This document shows, piece by piece, positions 27,712 through 37,228 of a stretch of 64,000 bases of DNA. The stretch is from an uncultured Rhizobium sp. Its GTDB lineage: Bacteria > Pseudomonadota > Alphaproteobacteria > Rhizobiales > Rhizobiaceae. Below the pieces are notes generated by a model. That model was not told the origin of the DNA, did no database searches, and saw only the letters and a list, made by a program, of their open reading frames with translations. The stretch lies in NCBI GenBank assembly GCA_945952415.1, contig CAMFIF010000005.1, positions 1-64,000 on the forward strand. The letters run 5' to 3'. Position 1 is the stretch's first letter, and each line of letters starts with the position of its first letter. The position numbers and the translations under genes are program-made.

Positions 27712-29853
27712 ATGACGAAGAAGACCATCGAGGACTGGAAGGCGCTGGCGGAGAAGGAGCTGAAGGCTCCGGCGGAGAAGCTTGTCTGGCATACGCCCGA
27801 GGGCATCGACGTGAAGCCGCTCTATACGGAAGAGGATCTTGCCTCTTCCGCCCATCTTGGTTCGCTGCCGGGCTTTGCGCCCTTCACCCGGGGCCCGCGC
27901 GCCACGATGTATACGGGCCGTCCCTGGACGATCCGGCAATATGCGGGCTTCTCGACGGCGGAGGACAGCAATGCCTTCTACCGCAAGGCGCTGGCTGCCG
28001 GGCAGCAGGGCGTTTCGGTCGCCTTCGATCTGGCCACCCATCGCGGCTACGATTCCGATCACCCGCGTGTCGTCGGCGATGTCGGCAAGGCGGGCGTGGC
28101 CATCGACTCGGTCGAGGACATGAAGATCCTTTTCGACGGCATTCCGCTGGAGAAGATCTCCGTCTCCATGACCATGAACGGCGCCGTGATCCCGATCCTT
28201 GCGAATTTCATCGTCGCGGGCGAGGAGCAGGGCGTTCCGCGGGCCGAGCTTTCGGGCACGATCCAGAACGACATCCTCAAGGAGTTCATGGTCCGCAACA
28301 CTTATATCTATCCGCCGGAACCCTCCATGCGGATCATCGCCGACATCATCGAATATACGGCGAAGGAGATGCCGCGCTTCAACTCGATCTCCATTTCCGG
28401 CTATCACATGCAGGAAGCGGGCTCGACGCTGGTGCAGGAACTGGCCTTCACGCTGGCCGACGGGCGCGAATATGTGCGTGCGGCGCTGGCCAAGGGCCTG
28501 AATGTCGATGATTTCGCCGGCCGTCTGTCGTTCTTCTTCGCCATTGGCATGAATTTCTTCATGGAGGCGGCCAAGCTGCGCGCGGCGCGCCTGCTCTGGT
28601 CGCGGATCATGGAAGAATTCCAGCCGAAGAAGGCCTCCTCGCTGATGCTGCGCACCCACTGCCAGACCTCGGGCGTGTCGCTGCAGGAACAGGACCCTTA
28701 CAACAACATCATCCGCACGGCCTTCGAGGCCATGTCGGCGGTGCTCGGCGGCACGCAGTCGCTGCACACCAACTCCTTCGACGAGGCCATCGCGCTGCCG
28801 ACGGAGTTTTCCGCCCGCATCGCCCGCAACACGCAGCTGATCCTCCAGCACGAGACGGGTGTGACCAAGGTGGTCGATCCGCTTGCCGGTTCCTATTACG
28901 TCGAAAGCCTGACGGCCGATCTCGCCGAAAAGGCCTGGACGCTGATCGAGGAAGTGGAGGCCATGGGCGGCATGACCAAGGCGGTTGCCGCCGGCCTGCC
29001 GAAGCGCATGATCGAGGAATCCGCCACCCGCCGCCAGGCCGCCGTCGACCGGGGCGAGGAGGTGATCGTCGGGGTCAACAAGTACCGGCTCGAAACCGAA
29101 CAGCAGATCGACATTCTCGAGATCGACAACACCGCCGTGCGTGCCTCGCAGATCAAGCGCCTCGAGCAGATCCGGCGCCAGCGCGATCCGAAGCGGGTCG
29201 CCGAGGCGCTGGCCGCACTGACGGAAGCGGCCCGTTCGGGCAAGGGCAACCTGCTGGAGGCTGCCGTCGAGGCGTCGCGCGCCCGGGCGACCGTCGGCGA
29301 AATCTCCGATGCCATGCGCGCCGTCTTCGGCGACCATGCGGCCAAGCCCGAGGTGGTGCACGATGTCTATGGCAAGGCCTATGGCGACGATCCGGAATAC
29401 CAGAACCTCGCCACCCGCATCCGCGACATGGCCTCGACGCTGAAGGTCAAGCCGAAGATCATGGTCGCCAAGCTCGGCCAGGACGGGCATGACCGGGGTG
29501 CGAAGATCATTGCGTCCGCCTTCGGGGATGCCGGTTTCGAGGTGGTGGCCGGCCCGCTCTTCCAGACACCGTCGGAAGCCGCCGACATGGCCATCGCCGA
29601 GAAGGTGCATGTCATCGGCGCGTCCACGCTGACCGCCGGTCACAAGACGCTCCTGCCGCAGCTGGTGGAGGAGCTGAAGGCAAAGGGGGCTGCGCACATC
29701 ATCGTGGTCGCCGGCGGGGTGATTCCCCGGCAGGACTATGAATTCCTGATGGAAAGGGGCGTTTCGGCCGTCTTCGGTCCGGGCACCAACGTGCTCGAAG
29801 CGGCCCGCGCGGTGCTGGACCTGATGCAGGGCAGGCTTCGGAATTCAGTATAA
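27712..29853 (+). CDS. Methylmalonyl-CoA mutase (single-chain, B12-dependent)
   Basis: 713 residues, the usual length for the large catalytic chain with its own cobalamin domain. The catalytic barrel has [40 protein letters not shown], and [18 protein letters not shown]. The B12 domain has [16 protein letters not shown], the cobalt ligand being histidine 593. It converts methylmalonyl-CoA to succinyl-CoA, completing propionate assimilation. AGGAGG precedes the ATG. Rhizobial homologues are often called bhbA or scpA. The ParDE pair separates it from pccA. Confidence 0.96.
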   Translation: MTKKTIEDWKALAEKELKAPAEKLVWHTPEGIDVKPLYTEEDLASSAHLGSLPGFAPFTRGPRATMYTGRPWTIRQYAGFSTAEDSNAFYRKALAAGQQGVSVAFDLATHRGYDSDHPRVVGDVGKAGVAIDSVEDMKILFDGIPLEKISVSMTMNGAVIPILANFIVAGEEQGVPRAELSGTIQNDILKEFMVRNTYIYPPEPSMRIIADIIEYTAKEMPRFNSISISGYHMQEAGSTLVQELAFTLADGREYVRAALAKGLNVDDFAGRLSFFFAIGMNFFMEAAKLRAARLLWSRIMEEFQPKKASSLMLRTHCQTSGVSLQEQDPYNNIIRTAFEAMSAVLGGTQSLHTNSFDEAIALPTEFSARIARNTQLILQHETGVTKVVDPLAGSYYVESLTADLAEKAWTLIEEVEAMGGMTKAVAAGLPKRMIEESATRRQAAVDRGEEVIVGVNKYRLETEQQIDILEIDNTAVRASQIKRLEQIRRQRDPKRVAEALAALTEAARSGKGNLLEAAVEASRARATVGEISDAMRAVFGDHAAKPEVVHDVYGKAYGDDPEYQNLATRIRDMASTLKVKPKIMVAKLGQDGHDRGAKIIASAFGDAGFEVVAGPLFQTPSEAADMAIAEKVHVIGASTLTAGHKTLLPQLVEELKAKGAAHIIVVAGGVIPRQDYEFLMERGVSAVFGPGTNVLEAARAVLDLMQGRLRNSV

Positions 29854-29902
29854 TCGATTTAGATGAAAGCATTATAATCGATTGAATTAACTACAATCGA
29901 TT
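29852..29902. repeat. Three AATCGATT palindromes in an AT-rich stretch
   Basis: AATCGATT occurs at 29852, 29876 and 29895, the first overlapping the mutase stop codon. The surrounding 60 bases are far richer in A and T than the rest of the window. The cluster precedes a small gene at 30014 and may be an operator array or promoter. Confidence 0.5.
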
Positions 29903-30013
29903 TTATACTGCGTTAGGAAGAAATTAACCTTGCAAGGGGGCAGGGGACAGGAACATAAGCCTTTCTGAGACGTTGAGTGTAGCCCGATTGACGGGGCCAA
30001 CAGGAGGCGAATG

Positions 30014-30175
30014 ATGAAGACTGAGACGATTCCTCATGAACTCTGGCAGCGCCACGAAATGGAGTGGCAGGCGATCCGCGACCGTGCGGCCAACGACACG
30101 ACGTTTACGCCCCGCGTCATCTGGCAGCGCGAAGACGACAAGCGCCACGACGAGCGGGCTTCGAACCGCAGCTGA
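30014..30175 (+). CDS. Small protein of 53 residues, unknown function
   Basis: A short frame begins ATGATGAAG; the second ATG is six bases from an AGGAGG Shine-Dalgarno. The protein is rich in charged residues and tryptophan (ETIPHELWQRHEMEWQAIRD, then FTPRVIWQREDDKRHDE) and has no signal or membrane segment. It is framed by an AT-rich promoter-like region and a strong terminator, which supports a real single-gene transcript. I do not recognise a family. Confidence 0.6.
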   Translation: MKTETIPHELWQRHEMEWQAIRDRAANDTTFTPRVIWQREDDKRHDERASNRS

Positions 30176-30197
30176 TCGGGTTCATCCGGACGTTTTC

Positions 30198-30223
30198 AAA
30201 AAGGCGCCGCGAGGCGCCTTTTT
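30198..30223. terminator. Strong bidirectional terminator
   Basis: AAAAAGGCGCC and GGCGCCTTTTT form a perfect 11-base stem around GCGA. It follows the small gene by 22 bases. Confidence 0.92.
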
Positions 30224-30435
30224 GCATGGCTGCGAAAACCGTTTCCGTCTGAAACGATCTGCCGAAGCGCCCCATGGTTTGGCCATTCTTTGTGCTATTC
30301 CTTTGCCAACGGGAATCAGGGACGCGGGGCCAGGGCCGAACCATGCCGCCATCATCACCAGATCTTTCGCCGCGCGGCGATGCATCGGTCGCCGCTGCCG
30401 GCCGGCTTCTGCCGCCTGCGGACAAGGGGCCAAGA

Positions 30436-31434
30436 ATGCGCATTCTCCATGTGCTCTTTTCGTCGCGGATTGCGGGCTCCGAGCGCTATTGCATCGATCT
30501 TGCCAATGGGCAGGCGGCGCTTGGCCATGAAGTTCACGTGGCAGGCACGGGTCGGTCGCCGATTGCGGGCGCGCTTTCGCCTGCCGTGACCTATCATGCG
30601 CTTCCGCTGCCGGTCTTTCGCGGGTTCCAGCTCCAGCGGCTGGCCTCGGCGCTGAAGATCGATGTCGGCCATGCCCATCTGAGCCCAGCCTGCAAGGCGC
30701 TGGCCAGGGTCTCGGGGCCGGTGCGGGTTGCGACGCTTCATGTGGGCTACAAGCCCCGGCAGCATGCGCGGCTCGATGGCGTCATCTGTGTCAACCGGGC
30801 GCAGATGCAGCGACTTGGCGGTTATGGCGGCAAGGTGGGTTTCGTGCCGAACTGGATGCCGGAGGTGAAGACGGGCGGGCCGATGGCGCTTCGGAGTGAG
30901 CTCCGGCTCGCCCCGGATACGAAGATCGTCGGCTCTGTCGGGCGGCTGCATCCGAGCAAGGGATGCGATCTTCTGGTTGAAGCCTTCCGCAAGGCCGCTC
31001 CCTCCCATGCGGCGCTGGTGCTGGCGGGAGAGGGGCCGCAGCGCGCGGAGCTCGAAAAACTTGCGGCGGGCGATCCGCGCATCCATCTCATCGGCCATTG
31101 CGACAATATTCCGGGCTTTCTCGGCAATCTCGATCTCTTCGTCTCGCCTTCGCGGGAGGAGACGGCGGGCCTTGCCATTCTGGAAGCCATGCGGGAAGGC
31201 CTGCCGGTCATCGCCACGGCTACCGATGGTCCGTCGGAATACCTCCTTGGCTATCCCGTCACGCTGGTGCAGCCGGGCTCCGTGGATCACCTGGCCTCGG
31301 CGATCGGTCATGCGCTGGCCGCTGAGAATGTTGCCGGTCTTTCGCGCATCTGTTACGACTTGCGTCCCTTTTCCCGGGAGGTTGGCGTCGCCAATGTCCT
31401 GCAATTCTATGCGCAGCTGACCGGTCGCCGCTAG
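30436..31434 (+). CDS. Glycosyltransferase family 4 (GT-B fold)
   Basis: 332 residues. The N-terminal domain starts MRILHVLFSSRIAGSERYCI, the usual acceptor-side opening. The C-terminal donor domain has SVGRLHPSKGCDLLVEAFRK, LAGEGPQRAELEKLA, and the EX7E-like SREETAGLAILEAMREGLPV. ATG at 30436 with AAGGGG upstream is chosen; in-frame starts further upstream add a sequence without domain features. It lies 32 bases before a sugar-binding-like gene, suggesting both act on one cell-surface glycan. Donor and acceptor are unknown. Confidence 0.85.
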   Translation: MRILHVLFSSRIAGSERYCIDLANGQAALGHEVHVAGTGRSPIAGALSPAVTYHALPLPVFRGFQLQRLASALKIDVGHAHLSPACKALARVSGPVRVATLHVGYKPRQHARLDGVICVNRAQMQRLGGYGGKVGFVPNWMPEVKTGGPMALRSELRLAPDTKIVGSVGRLHPSKGCDLLVEAFRKAAPSHAALVLAGEGPQRAELEKLAAGDPRIHLIGHCDNIPGFLGNLDLFVSPSREETAGLAILEAMREGLPVIATATDGPSEYLLGYPVTLVQPGSVDHLASAIGHALAAENVAGLSRICYDLRPFSREVGVANVLQFYAQLTGRR

Positions 31435-31466
31435 GCGTCCGGCAGCGGATAGCCACGGTCGGACCC

Positions 31467-32384
31467 ATGCTTTTCAGGCCCAAGAGCGATTTCTGGAATG
31501 TGGGGATCGTGCCCGCGCCGGCTGCGGATCTTCTCGATCCGAAAAGGCTTGCCGCCGCGGCGGACCGGATCGTCTGGCTCCCCGATGCCGGGTCCTGGCG
31601 CTATCTGGCCGATCCCTTCGCGGTTCGGCGGGGCGATGCGCTTCATGTCTTCGTCGAGGCCTATGATTATCGCACCAAGCACGGCTTCATCGAGCGGCAC
31701 GAGCTGGGGCCGGACCTTCAATGGCGCGGCAAGGAAGTGGCGCTCGAAGCGCCCGTCCATCTCTCCTATCCCTTCCTGATCGAGGAGGATGGCGAGATCT
31801 TCATGATGCCGGAGAGCCACAAGGCGGGGGAGCTCGTGCTCTACCGGGCCACCGACTTCCCGCGGGGCTGGGTGCGCGAAGCGGTGCTTCTCGCGGACAT
31901 GCCGGTCGCGGAAGCCTCGGTGATCCGCCATCAGGACCGCTGGTGGATGTTCTATACGCTGGTGGGCGCCGGGGCGCGGGACCAGAGGGAGCTGCATGTG
32001 GCCCATGCGGACCGCCTGACGGGGCCCTGGACCGTGCACCCCGCCAATCCGGTGCTGGTGGACAAGGCCGGCGCGCGGCCGGGCGGAACGCCCTTCGCCG
32101 GCCCCGACGGATGTGTGATCCTGCCCGTGCAGGATTGCCACATCACCTATGGCGGGGCGCTTCGCTTTCTGACCTTCCCGGTTCTTGAAGCGGGTCGGAT
32201 CGAATGCCGGCATCTTCCGCCGGTGCTGACCGGCGGTCTGGCCTCGCCGCTCTATCCGGATGGCCTCCACACGTTCTCCGCCTGCGGAGACCTGACGCTG
32301 ATCGACGTCAAGCGGATTTCCCGCTCTTATAGCCGCCATATCGTCAACTGGAAGCGGCGCCTGTTTCACAAGCGCCGCCGCTGA
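31467..32384 (+). CDS. GINT1-like beta-propeller protein, putative glycan enzyme
   Basis: 305 residues with no signal peptide. Repeats such as RYLADPFAVRRGDALHVFVE, SYPFLIEEDGEIFMMPES, ASVIRHQDRWWMFYT and HVAHADRLTGPWTVHPANP resemble the five-bladed propeller of GH43-like proteins and the N-terminal domain of glucosamine inositolphosphorylceramide transferase 1. In bacteria such proteins are usually next to glycosyltransferases or formyltransferases, as here. Actual activity is unknown. Confidence 0.65.
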   Translation: MLFRPKSDFWNVGIVPAPAADLLDPKRLAAAADRIVWLPDAGSWRYLADPFAVRRGDALHVFVEAYDYRTKHGFIERHELGPDLQWRGKEVALEAPVHLSYPFLIEEDGEIFMMPESHKAGELVLYRATDFPRGWVREAVLLADMPVAEASVIRHQDRWWMFYTLVGAGARDQRELHVAHADRLTGPWTVHPANPVLVDKAGARPGGTPFAGPDGCVILPVQDCHITYGGALRFLTFPVLEAGRIECRHLPPVLTGGLASPLYPDGLHTFSACGDLTLIDVKRISRSYSRHIVNWKRRLFHKRRR

Positions 32385-32399
32385 TCGGGATTTCCTGCC

Positions 32400-33233
32400 C
32401 TAAAGCGCGGTGCGGACCCGCCAGAGTTCGGGGAAGAGAACCACTTCCAGCATCCGGCGCAGATAGGAAACACCCACCGTGCCGCCCGTGCCGCGCTTCA
32501 TGCCGATGACGCGCTCCACGGTGGTCACGTGGTTGAAACGCCAACGCCGGAAGTAATCCTCAAAGTCTATTAGCTTTTCCGCCAGTTCGTAGAGTTCCCA
32601 ATACTTCCGTGGATCGCGGTAGACCTCTGCCCAGGCGTTCAGAAGCTTTTCGCTTTCGCCCCGGGAGCCATCGGGATTGACGACGGAGCCTTCACCCACA
32701 TCGAAACCGTTGCGGGCAAGGAGCGCAACCGCTTCGTCATAAAGCGCGGGTTCGGCGAGGATCGCGTTCAGCTCGCGCATGATGTCGGGATCGTGTTCAT
32801 GTGGCTTCAGGAGTGTCAGGTTGCGGTTGCCCGCCAGGAACTCGATTGCCCGATACTGCCAGGACTGGAAGCCCGAGGACTGGCCGAGCGCGTTGCGAAA
32901 CTCGGTATATTCCGAGGGCGTCATGGTGCGCAGCACGTCCCAGGCGCTGTTCAGCTGTTCGAAGATGCGGGCGACGCGGGTCAACATCTTGAAGGCGGGC
33001 TGGAGATCGTTGGCGCGCATGCATTTCAGCGCGGCGCGGATCTCGTGGATCGCGAGCTTCATCCAGAGTTCCGAGGTCTGATGCTGGATGATGAAGAGCA
33101 GTTCGTCATGGGCCGTCGACAGGGGGCTCTGGGCGTGCAGAACCTTTTCGAGGCTCAGATAGTTGGAATAGGACATGCGGCGCGAGAAATCGAGCACCGC
33201 GCCCTCATGGGTTTCCTCAGGCTTTTCGCTCAT
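32400..33233 (-). CDS. kynA: Tryptophan 2,3-dioxygenase
   Basis: 277 residues, the expected length. It opens L-tryptophan to N-formylkynurenine using heme. Family motifs are [34 protein letters not shown] with the active-site histidine, [15 protein letters not shown], and the C-terminal [19 protein letters not shown] with the proximal heme histidine, then [15 protein letters not shown]. It ends the minus-strand operon ligase-kynU-kynA, with its start one base after the kynU stop. Confidence 0.96.
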   Translation of the reverse strand: MSEKPEETHEGAVLDFSRRMSYSNYLSLEKVLHAQSPLSTAHDELLFIIQHQTSELWMKLAIHEIRAALKCMRANDLQPAFKMLTRVARIFEQLNSAWDVLRTMTPSEYTEFRNALGQSSGFQSWQYRAIEFLAGNRNLTLLKPHEHDPDIMRELNAILAEPALYDEAVALLARNGFDVGEGSVVNPDGSRGESEKLLNAWAEVYRDPRKYWELYELAEKLIDFEDYFRRWRFNHVTTVERVIGMKRGTGGTVGVSYLRRMLEVVLFPELWRVRTAL

Positions 33234-33234
33234 C

Positions 33235-34434
33235 TCAGGTCACCTTGCCCTTCTTCTGATATTCGGGCTTTTCGTAGAGCCTTTCCTTCATCACGCGCTC
33301 CAGTACCTCGGCGGCCTTCAGCGCGTCGGCCGGCGTGACGTAAAGCGGGGTGAAGCCGAAGCGGATGATGTTCGGCGCGCGGAAATCGCCGATCACCAGA
33401 TGGGCGATGAGGGCCTGCATGATCGCAAAGCCATGCTCATGGCGGAAGGACACCTGGCTGCCGCGCTTGTGCGGATCGCGCGGCGAGGCGAGCGTCAGGG
33501 TGGGGCAGCGGGCCTCCACCTCGCGGATGAAGATCTCGCACAGCTCGATGGAGCGGGCGCGAACCGCCTCCATGTCGATCCCCTCCCAGACGGTGAGGGC
33601 GGCATCGAGCGCTGCCATGGAAAGCACCGGCGGGGTGCCCGCCCGCATGCGGTCGATGGAGCCCGCCGGGCGATAGCCGAGTTCGAACTGGAAGGGCGCG
33701 TCATGGCCGAGCCAGCCGGAAAGCGAGGGCGTGATCTTCTCCTGCAGTTCGGGGCGGACATAGATGAAGGCCGGAGCGCCCGGGCCGCCGTTCAGATATT
33801 TGTAGCCGCAGCCGATGGCAAAATCCGCCCCGGCACCGTGGAGATCGACGGGGAAGGCACCGGCGGAATGGGCGAGATCCCAGATGGTGAGGACGCCATG
33901 CGCCTTGGCCTTTGCGGTGAGCGCCTTCATGTCATGCTTTCGGCCGGTGGCGTAATCCACTTCGGTCAGCATCAGGACGGCCACATCCTCGCCGATGGCG
34001 GCCTCGACCTCCTCGGGCGCGACGACCTTCAGGCGATGGCCCTTGCCCATGGTCTCGATCACGCCCTCGGCGATGTAGAGATCGCTCGGGAAATTGCCGC
34101 TGTCGGAGAGGATGACCTTGCGGTCGCCCGCCAGCCGCAGGGCGGCTGTCAGCGCCTTGAACAGGTTGATCGAGGTGGAATCGGCGGCGATGACGGAGCC
34201 CTCGGGCGCGCCCACCAGGCGGCCGATCTTGCGGCCCACTTCGGCGGGCAGGTCGATCCAGCCGCAGGTGTTCCAGGCGCGGATGAGCTCGTGTCCCCAG
34301 CTGTGGTTCACCTCGCGGGCCACCCTTTCGCGGGCCACCCGGGGCAGCGCCCCCAGCGAATTTCCGTCCAGGTAGATGACGCCTTCCGGCAGGTCGAAGA
34401 GGGTTCGTGTCGTGTCGAAAATCGATGCGGTCAT
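33235..34434 (-). CDS. kynU: Kynureninase
   Basis: 399 residues, a PLP enzyme of aminotransferase fold I. It cleaves kynurenine to anthranilate and alanine. Motifs are [12 protein letters not shown], a phosphate-binding [32 protein letters not shown], and the PLP lysine at about residue 212 in [16 protein letters not shown]. It lies between the CoA ligase gene (three-base gap) and kynA (one-base gap), so the three are one operon. Confidence 0.96.
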   Translation of the reverse strand: MTASIFDTTRTLFDLPEGVIYLDGNSLGALPRVARERVAREVNHSWGHELIRAWNTCGWIDLPAEVGRKIGRLVGAPEGSVIAADSTSINLFKALTAALRLAGDRKVILSDSGNFPSDLYIAEGVIETMGKGHRLKVVAPEEVEAAIGEDVAVLMLTEVDYATGRKHDMKALTAKAKAHGVLTIWDLAHSAGAFPVDLHGAGADFAIGCGYKYLNGGPGAPAFIYVRPELQEKITPSLSGWLGHDAPFQFELGYRPAGSIDRMRAGTPPVLSMAALDAALTVWEGIDMEAVRARSIELCEIFIREVEARCPTLTLASPRDPHKRGSQVSFRHEHGFAIMQALIAHLVIGDFRAPNIIRFGFTPLYVTPADALKAAEVLERVMKERLYEKPEYQKKGKVT

Positions 34435-34437
34435 GGG

Positions 34438-36066
34438 TCAGCCGTTCTTGCGGTTTGCTTTCAACTGGAAGCGCTGGATCTTGCCGGTCTGCGTCTTCGG
34501 CAGAGCATCTGTATAGCGGATCGAGCGCGGATATTTGTAAGGCGCGATCACCGCCTTTACATGGGTCTGGAGTTCAAGCGTCAGCACCTCGGAGGGCTCG
34601 ATGCCGGGCTTCAAGACGATATGGGCCTCGACGATCTCGCCGCGCGCTTCGTCCGGTGCGCCGATGACGGCGCATTCCAGCACATGGGGATGGCTCAGAA
34701 GGGCTGCCTCCACTTCCGGCCCGGCAATGTTGTAGCCGGCGGAAATGATCATGTCGTCGGTGCGGGCGGCGAAGTGGAACCGGCCATCCTCATCCTGATA
34801 GAAGGCATCGCCGGTCAGGTTCCAGCCCTTCTTCACATAGTTCTTCTGCCTGTCGTCGGCCATGTAGCGGCAGCCGGTCGGGCCACGCACCGCAAGCTTG
34901 CCGACGGTGCCGCGCGGCACCTCGTTCATGTCCTCATCGACGATCTTCGCTTCGTAACCGGTCACGGGCCGTCCCGTCGTCGCGGGTGCCCGGTCGTCCA
35001 GCCGGTTGGAAATGAAGACATGCAGCATTTCCGTTGCGCCGATGCCGTCCAGGATCGGCTTGCCGGTCTTTTCCACCCAGCTTTCATAGACGGGGCCGGG
35101 CAGAGTTTCGCCGGCCGATACGGCGATCCTCAGCGAAGAGAGATCGGCCCCCTTGTCCATGGCGGCCAGCATGGCGCGGTAGGCGGTGGGCGCGGTAAAG
35201 CAGATCGTCGCCCTGTAGGTCTCGATGATCTCGATCATGTTCGGGGGCGTCGCATGTTCGAGAAGGGCTGCGGCCGCGCCGAAGCGCAAGGGGAAGATCG
35301 CGAGCCCTCCGAGACCGAAGGTGAAGGCAATCGGCGGCGAACCGACGAAGACATCGTCGGGCCTTACCTGCAACACTTCCTTCGCATAGGCATCGGCGAT
35401 GATCAGAAGATCGCGGTGAAAATGCATCGTGGCCTTCGGATTGCCCGTCGTGCCCGAGGTGAAGCCCAGAAGGGCCACGTCGTCCCGCCCGGTCTTGACG
35501 GATTCGAAGCGCACGGGCTTGTTCAGCGCCACCCGGTCCAGTTCCGCATCGTGATTGGCGGTGCCGTCAAAGCCGACGACGGTCTTCAGGAAGCGGCTGT
35601 CCTTGGCGGCGAGCGTCAGCTCGTCCATGATCCTGGTATCGCAGAGCGCCAGGGCAATTTCCGCCTTGTCGATGATCTTGGAAAGCTCGCCGGCGCGCAG
35701 CATCGGCATGGTATTGACGACGACGGCGCCCGCCTTCGTCGCGGCCAGCCAGCAGGCAATCATGGCCGGATTGTTGGCGGAGCGGATCAGCACCCGGTTG
35801 CCGGGCTTCAGGCCATAGGTATCCACCAGCGCATGGGCAAGCCGGTTCGACCAGTCGGTCAGTTCCTTGTAGGTGCGGCGCCGGCCATTGCCGATCAGCG
35901 CGGTATGGTCGCCGAAACCCCGTTCCACCATGCGGTCGGTCAGTTCATAGGCGGCGTTGAGGTGATCGGGATAATCGAAACCTTCGAGCAGAAAATCCGG
36001 CCACTGGTCTTCGGGCGGCAGATTCATACGGGCAAACGTGTCCACGTGCGCAGACGGGCTTAACAT
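34438..36066 (-). CDS. AMP-dependent CoA ligase, probable 2-aminobenzoate-CoA ligase
   Basis: About 542 residues. The adenylate-forming core shows LLGFTSGTTGNPKATMHFHR (P-loop), YNIAGPEVEAALLSHP and the catalytic lysine near the C-terminus in PKTQTGKIQRFQL. It resembles benzoate/2-aminobenzoate-CoA ligases. Since the operon makes anthranilate, its likely substrate is 2-aminobenzoate, giving anthraniloyl-CoA. ATG at 36066 and GTG at 36069 both follow a GGGGGGA block. The monooxygenase/reductase that usually attacks anthraniloyl-CoA is not in the window. Confidence 0.82.
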   Translation of the reverse strand: MLSPSAHVDTFARMNLPPEDQWPDFLLEGFDYPDHLNAAYELTDRMVERGFGDHTALIGNGRRRTYKELTDWSNRLAHALVDTYGLKPGNRVLIRSANNPAMIACWLAATKAGAVVVNTMPMLRAGELSKIIDKAEIALALCDTRIMDELTLAAKDSRFLKTVVGFDGTANHDAELDRVALNKPVRFESVKTGRDDVALLGFTSGTTGNPKATMHFHRDLLIIADAYAKEVLQVRPDDVFVGSPPIAFTFGLGGLAIFPLRFGAAAALLEHATPPNMIEIIETYRATICFTAPTAYRAMLAAMDKGADLSSLRIAVSAGETLPGPVYESWVEKTGKPILDGIGATEMLHVFISNRLDDRAPATTGRPVTGYEAKIVDEDMNEVPRGTVGKLAVRGPTGCRYMADDRQKNYVKKGWNLTGDAFYQDEDGRFHFAARTDDMIISAGYNIAGPEVEAALLSHPHVLECAVIGAPDEARGEIVEAHIVLKPGIEPSEVLTLELQTHVKAVIAPYKYPRSIRYTDALPKTQTGKIQRFQLKANRKNG

Positions 36067-36207
36067 CACAGGAGTCCCCCCTTGGCGATGATCGTCTTTT
36101 TGATAATTGGGTGCGCCTCTCTAAAGACGCTGAACCACTCCGGGTTCTCTAAGGTCACCGCCTATGGACGGGCCTGAATGGCATCCACGTTTGCACAGGC
36201 CGTTTTA

Positions 36208-36225
36208 TATTTCAAGTTTAAAATA
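36208..36225. promoter_or_regulatory. AT-rich imperfect palindrome between the kyn operon and formamidase gene
   Basis: TATTTCAAG and TTTAAAATA are inverted copies with seven of nine positions paired, in an otherwise GC-rich divergent promoter region. Sites of this look are bound by MarR-type regulators of aromatic-acid clusters; no MarR gene is in the window. It is a candidate shared operator. Confidence 0.45.
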
Positions 36226-36284
36226 ATGGCCTTGATCAAATCCGGGGCGGTGGATAGGCTTTTCGCAGGTCAGGGGAGGGCAGC

Positions 36285-37112
36285 ATGTTCGGCCAGAAAG
36301 TCAGGGATTTCGAGATCGCCTATCAGAACGGCGCTCATATTGCCGGGTCGGACCGCTGGCCGGATGCATGGGAAGGGCCTGCGGCCGCCTATCGCGAGCG
36401 CATGCGGGCCGAAGGGCGGGCGGAGCTCGACATTGCCTATGGTCCGCATGCCCGGCACCGCTACGATCTCTTCCTGCCGAAGGACCGGCTCCGGGGTCTC
36501 GCGGTCTTCGTTCATGGCGGCTACTGGATGGCGTTTGACAAATCCACCTGGTCGCATCTGGCGGAAGGCGCGGTGGCGCAGGGCTTTGCGGCCATGCTGC
36601 CCTCCTACCGGCTGGCACCGGAGGCGACGCTCAGGGACATTGCGGAAGATGTGAGCACAGCGCTTGAGGCTGCGGCGGCGCGGATCGAGGGCCCCCTCTA
36701 CCTCACCGGCCATTCCGCCGGCGGACATCTGGTGACGCGCATGGTCTGCGAGGACGCACCGCTTTCCCGGGCGGTACAGGCACGCATCGCGCATGTGGTT
36801 TCCCTTTCGGGCGTGCATGACCTCAGGCCGCTGCTTGAAACCGAGATGCGCGAGACGCTTCGCCTCGATGAGGCCGTGGCGCTTCGGGAAAGCCCGGCGC
36901 TGCTTCGCCCGGTCAGGAATACCCGCCTAACCTGCTGGGTGGGCGGGGCGGAGCGGGCGGAGTTTCGCCGCCAGAATGCGCTCCTTGCCAATATTTGGAC
37001 CGGGCTCGGGGTGGAGACCTTTGCCTGGGAGGAGCCGGACCGCCACCATTTCGACGTGATCGACGATCTTGCCGACAACCGGTCGCTGCTGGTGCGCACC
37101 TGGCTTTCCTGA
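36285..37112 (+). CDS. Alpha/beta hydrolase, probable kynurenine formamidase
   Basis: 275 residues. The oxyanion-hole motif VFVHGGYWMAFDKSTWSHLA and the nucleophile elbow TGHSAGGHLVTRM are those of the HGGYW-type alpha/beta-hydrolase formamidases. A C-terminal histidine in PDRHHFDVIDDLAD completes the triad. It would hydrolyse N-formylkynurenine between kynA and kynU, completing tryptophan to anthranilate. This is not the metal-dependent KynB family. GGGGAGGG precedes the ATG. It diverges from the kyn operon across 218 bases. Confidence 0.8.
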   Translation: MFGQKVRDFEIAYQNGAHIAGSDRWPDAWEGPAAAYRERMRAEGRAELDIAYGPHARHRYDLFLPKDRLRGLAVFVHGGYWMAFDKSTWSHLAEGAVAQGFAAMLPSYRLAPEATLRDIAEDVSTALEAAAARIEGPLYLTGHSAGGHLVTRMVCEDAPLSRAVQARIAHVVSLSGVHDLRPLLETEMRETLRLDEAVALRESPALLRPVRNTRLTCWVGGAERAEFRRQNALLANIWTGLGVETFAWEEPDRHHFDVIDDLADNRSLLVRTWLS

Positions 37113-37114
37113 AC

Positions 37115-37228
37115 TCAGGCGCCCAGCCAGAGTTTGATGAGCAGGCCGACGACGGCGGTGACGCCGACGCCCATGACCCAAAGCGCGGCGAACCACATCA
37201 TCCGCGTTGCGAGGTGCCGCCCGTTCAT
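37115..37228 (-). CDS. DUF2474-type small subunit of cytochrome bd oxidase
   Basis: 37 residues, read directly from the sequence: MNGRHLATRMMWFAALWVMG followed by VGVTAVVGLLIKLWLGA. It has a single membrane span after a short basic N-terminus. Its ATG shares one base with the cydB stop (TGATG), the usual place for the small CydX- or DUF2474-type proteins that stabilise bd oxidases. It is easily missed because of its size. Confidence 0.85.
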   Translation of the reverse strand: MNGRHLATRMMWFAALWVMGVGVTAVVGLLIKLWLGA

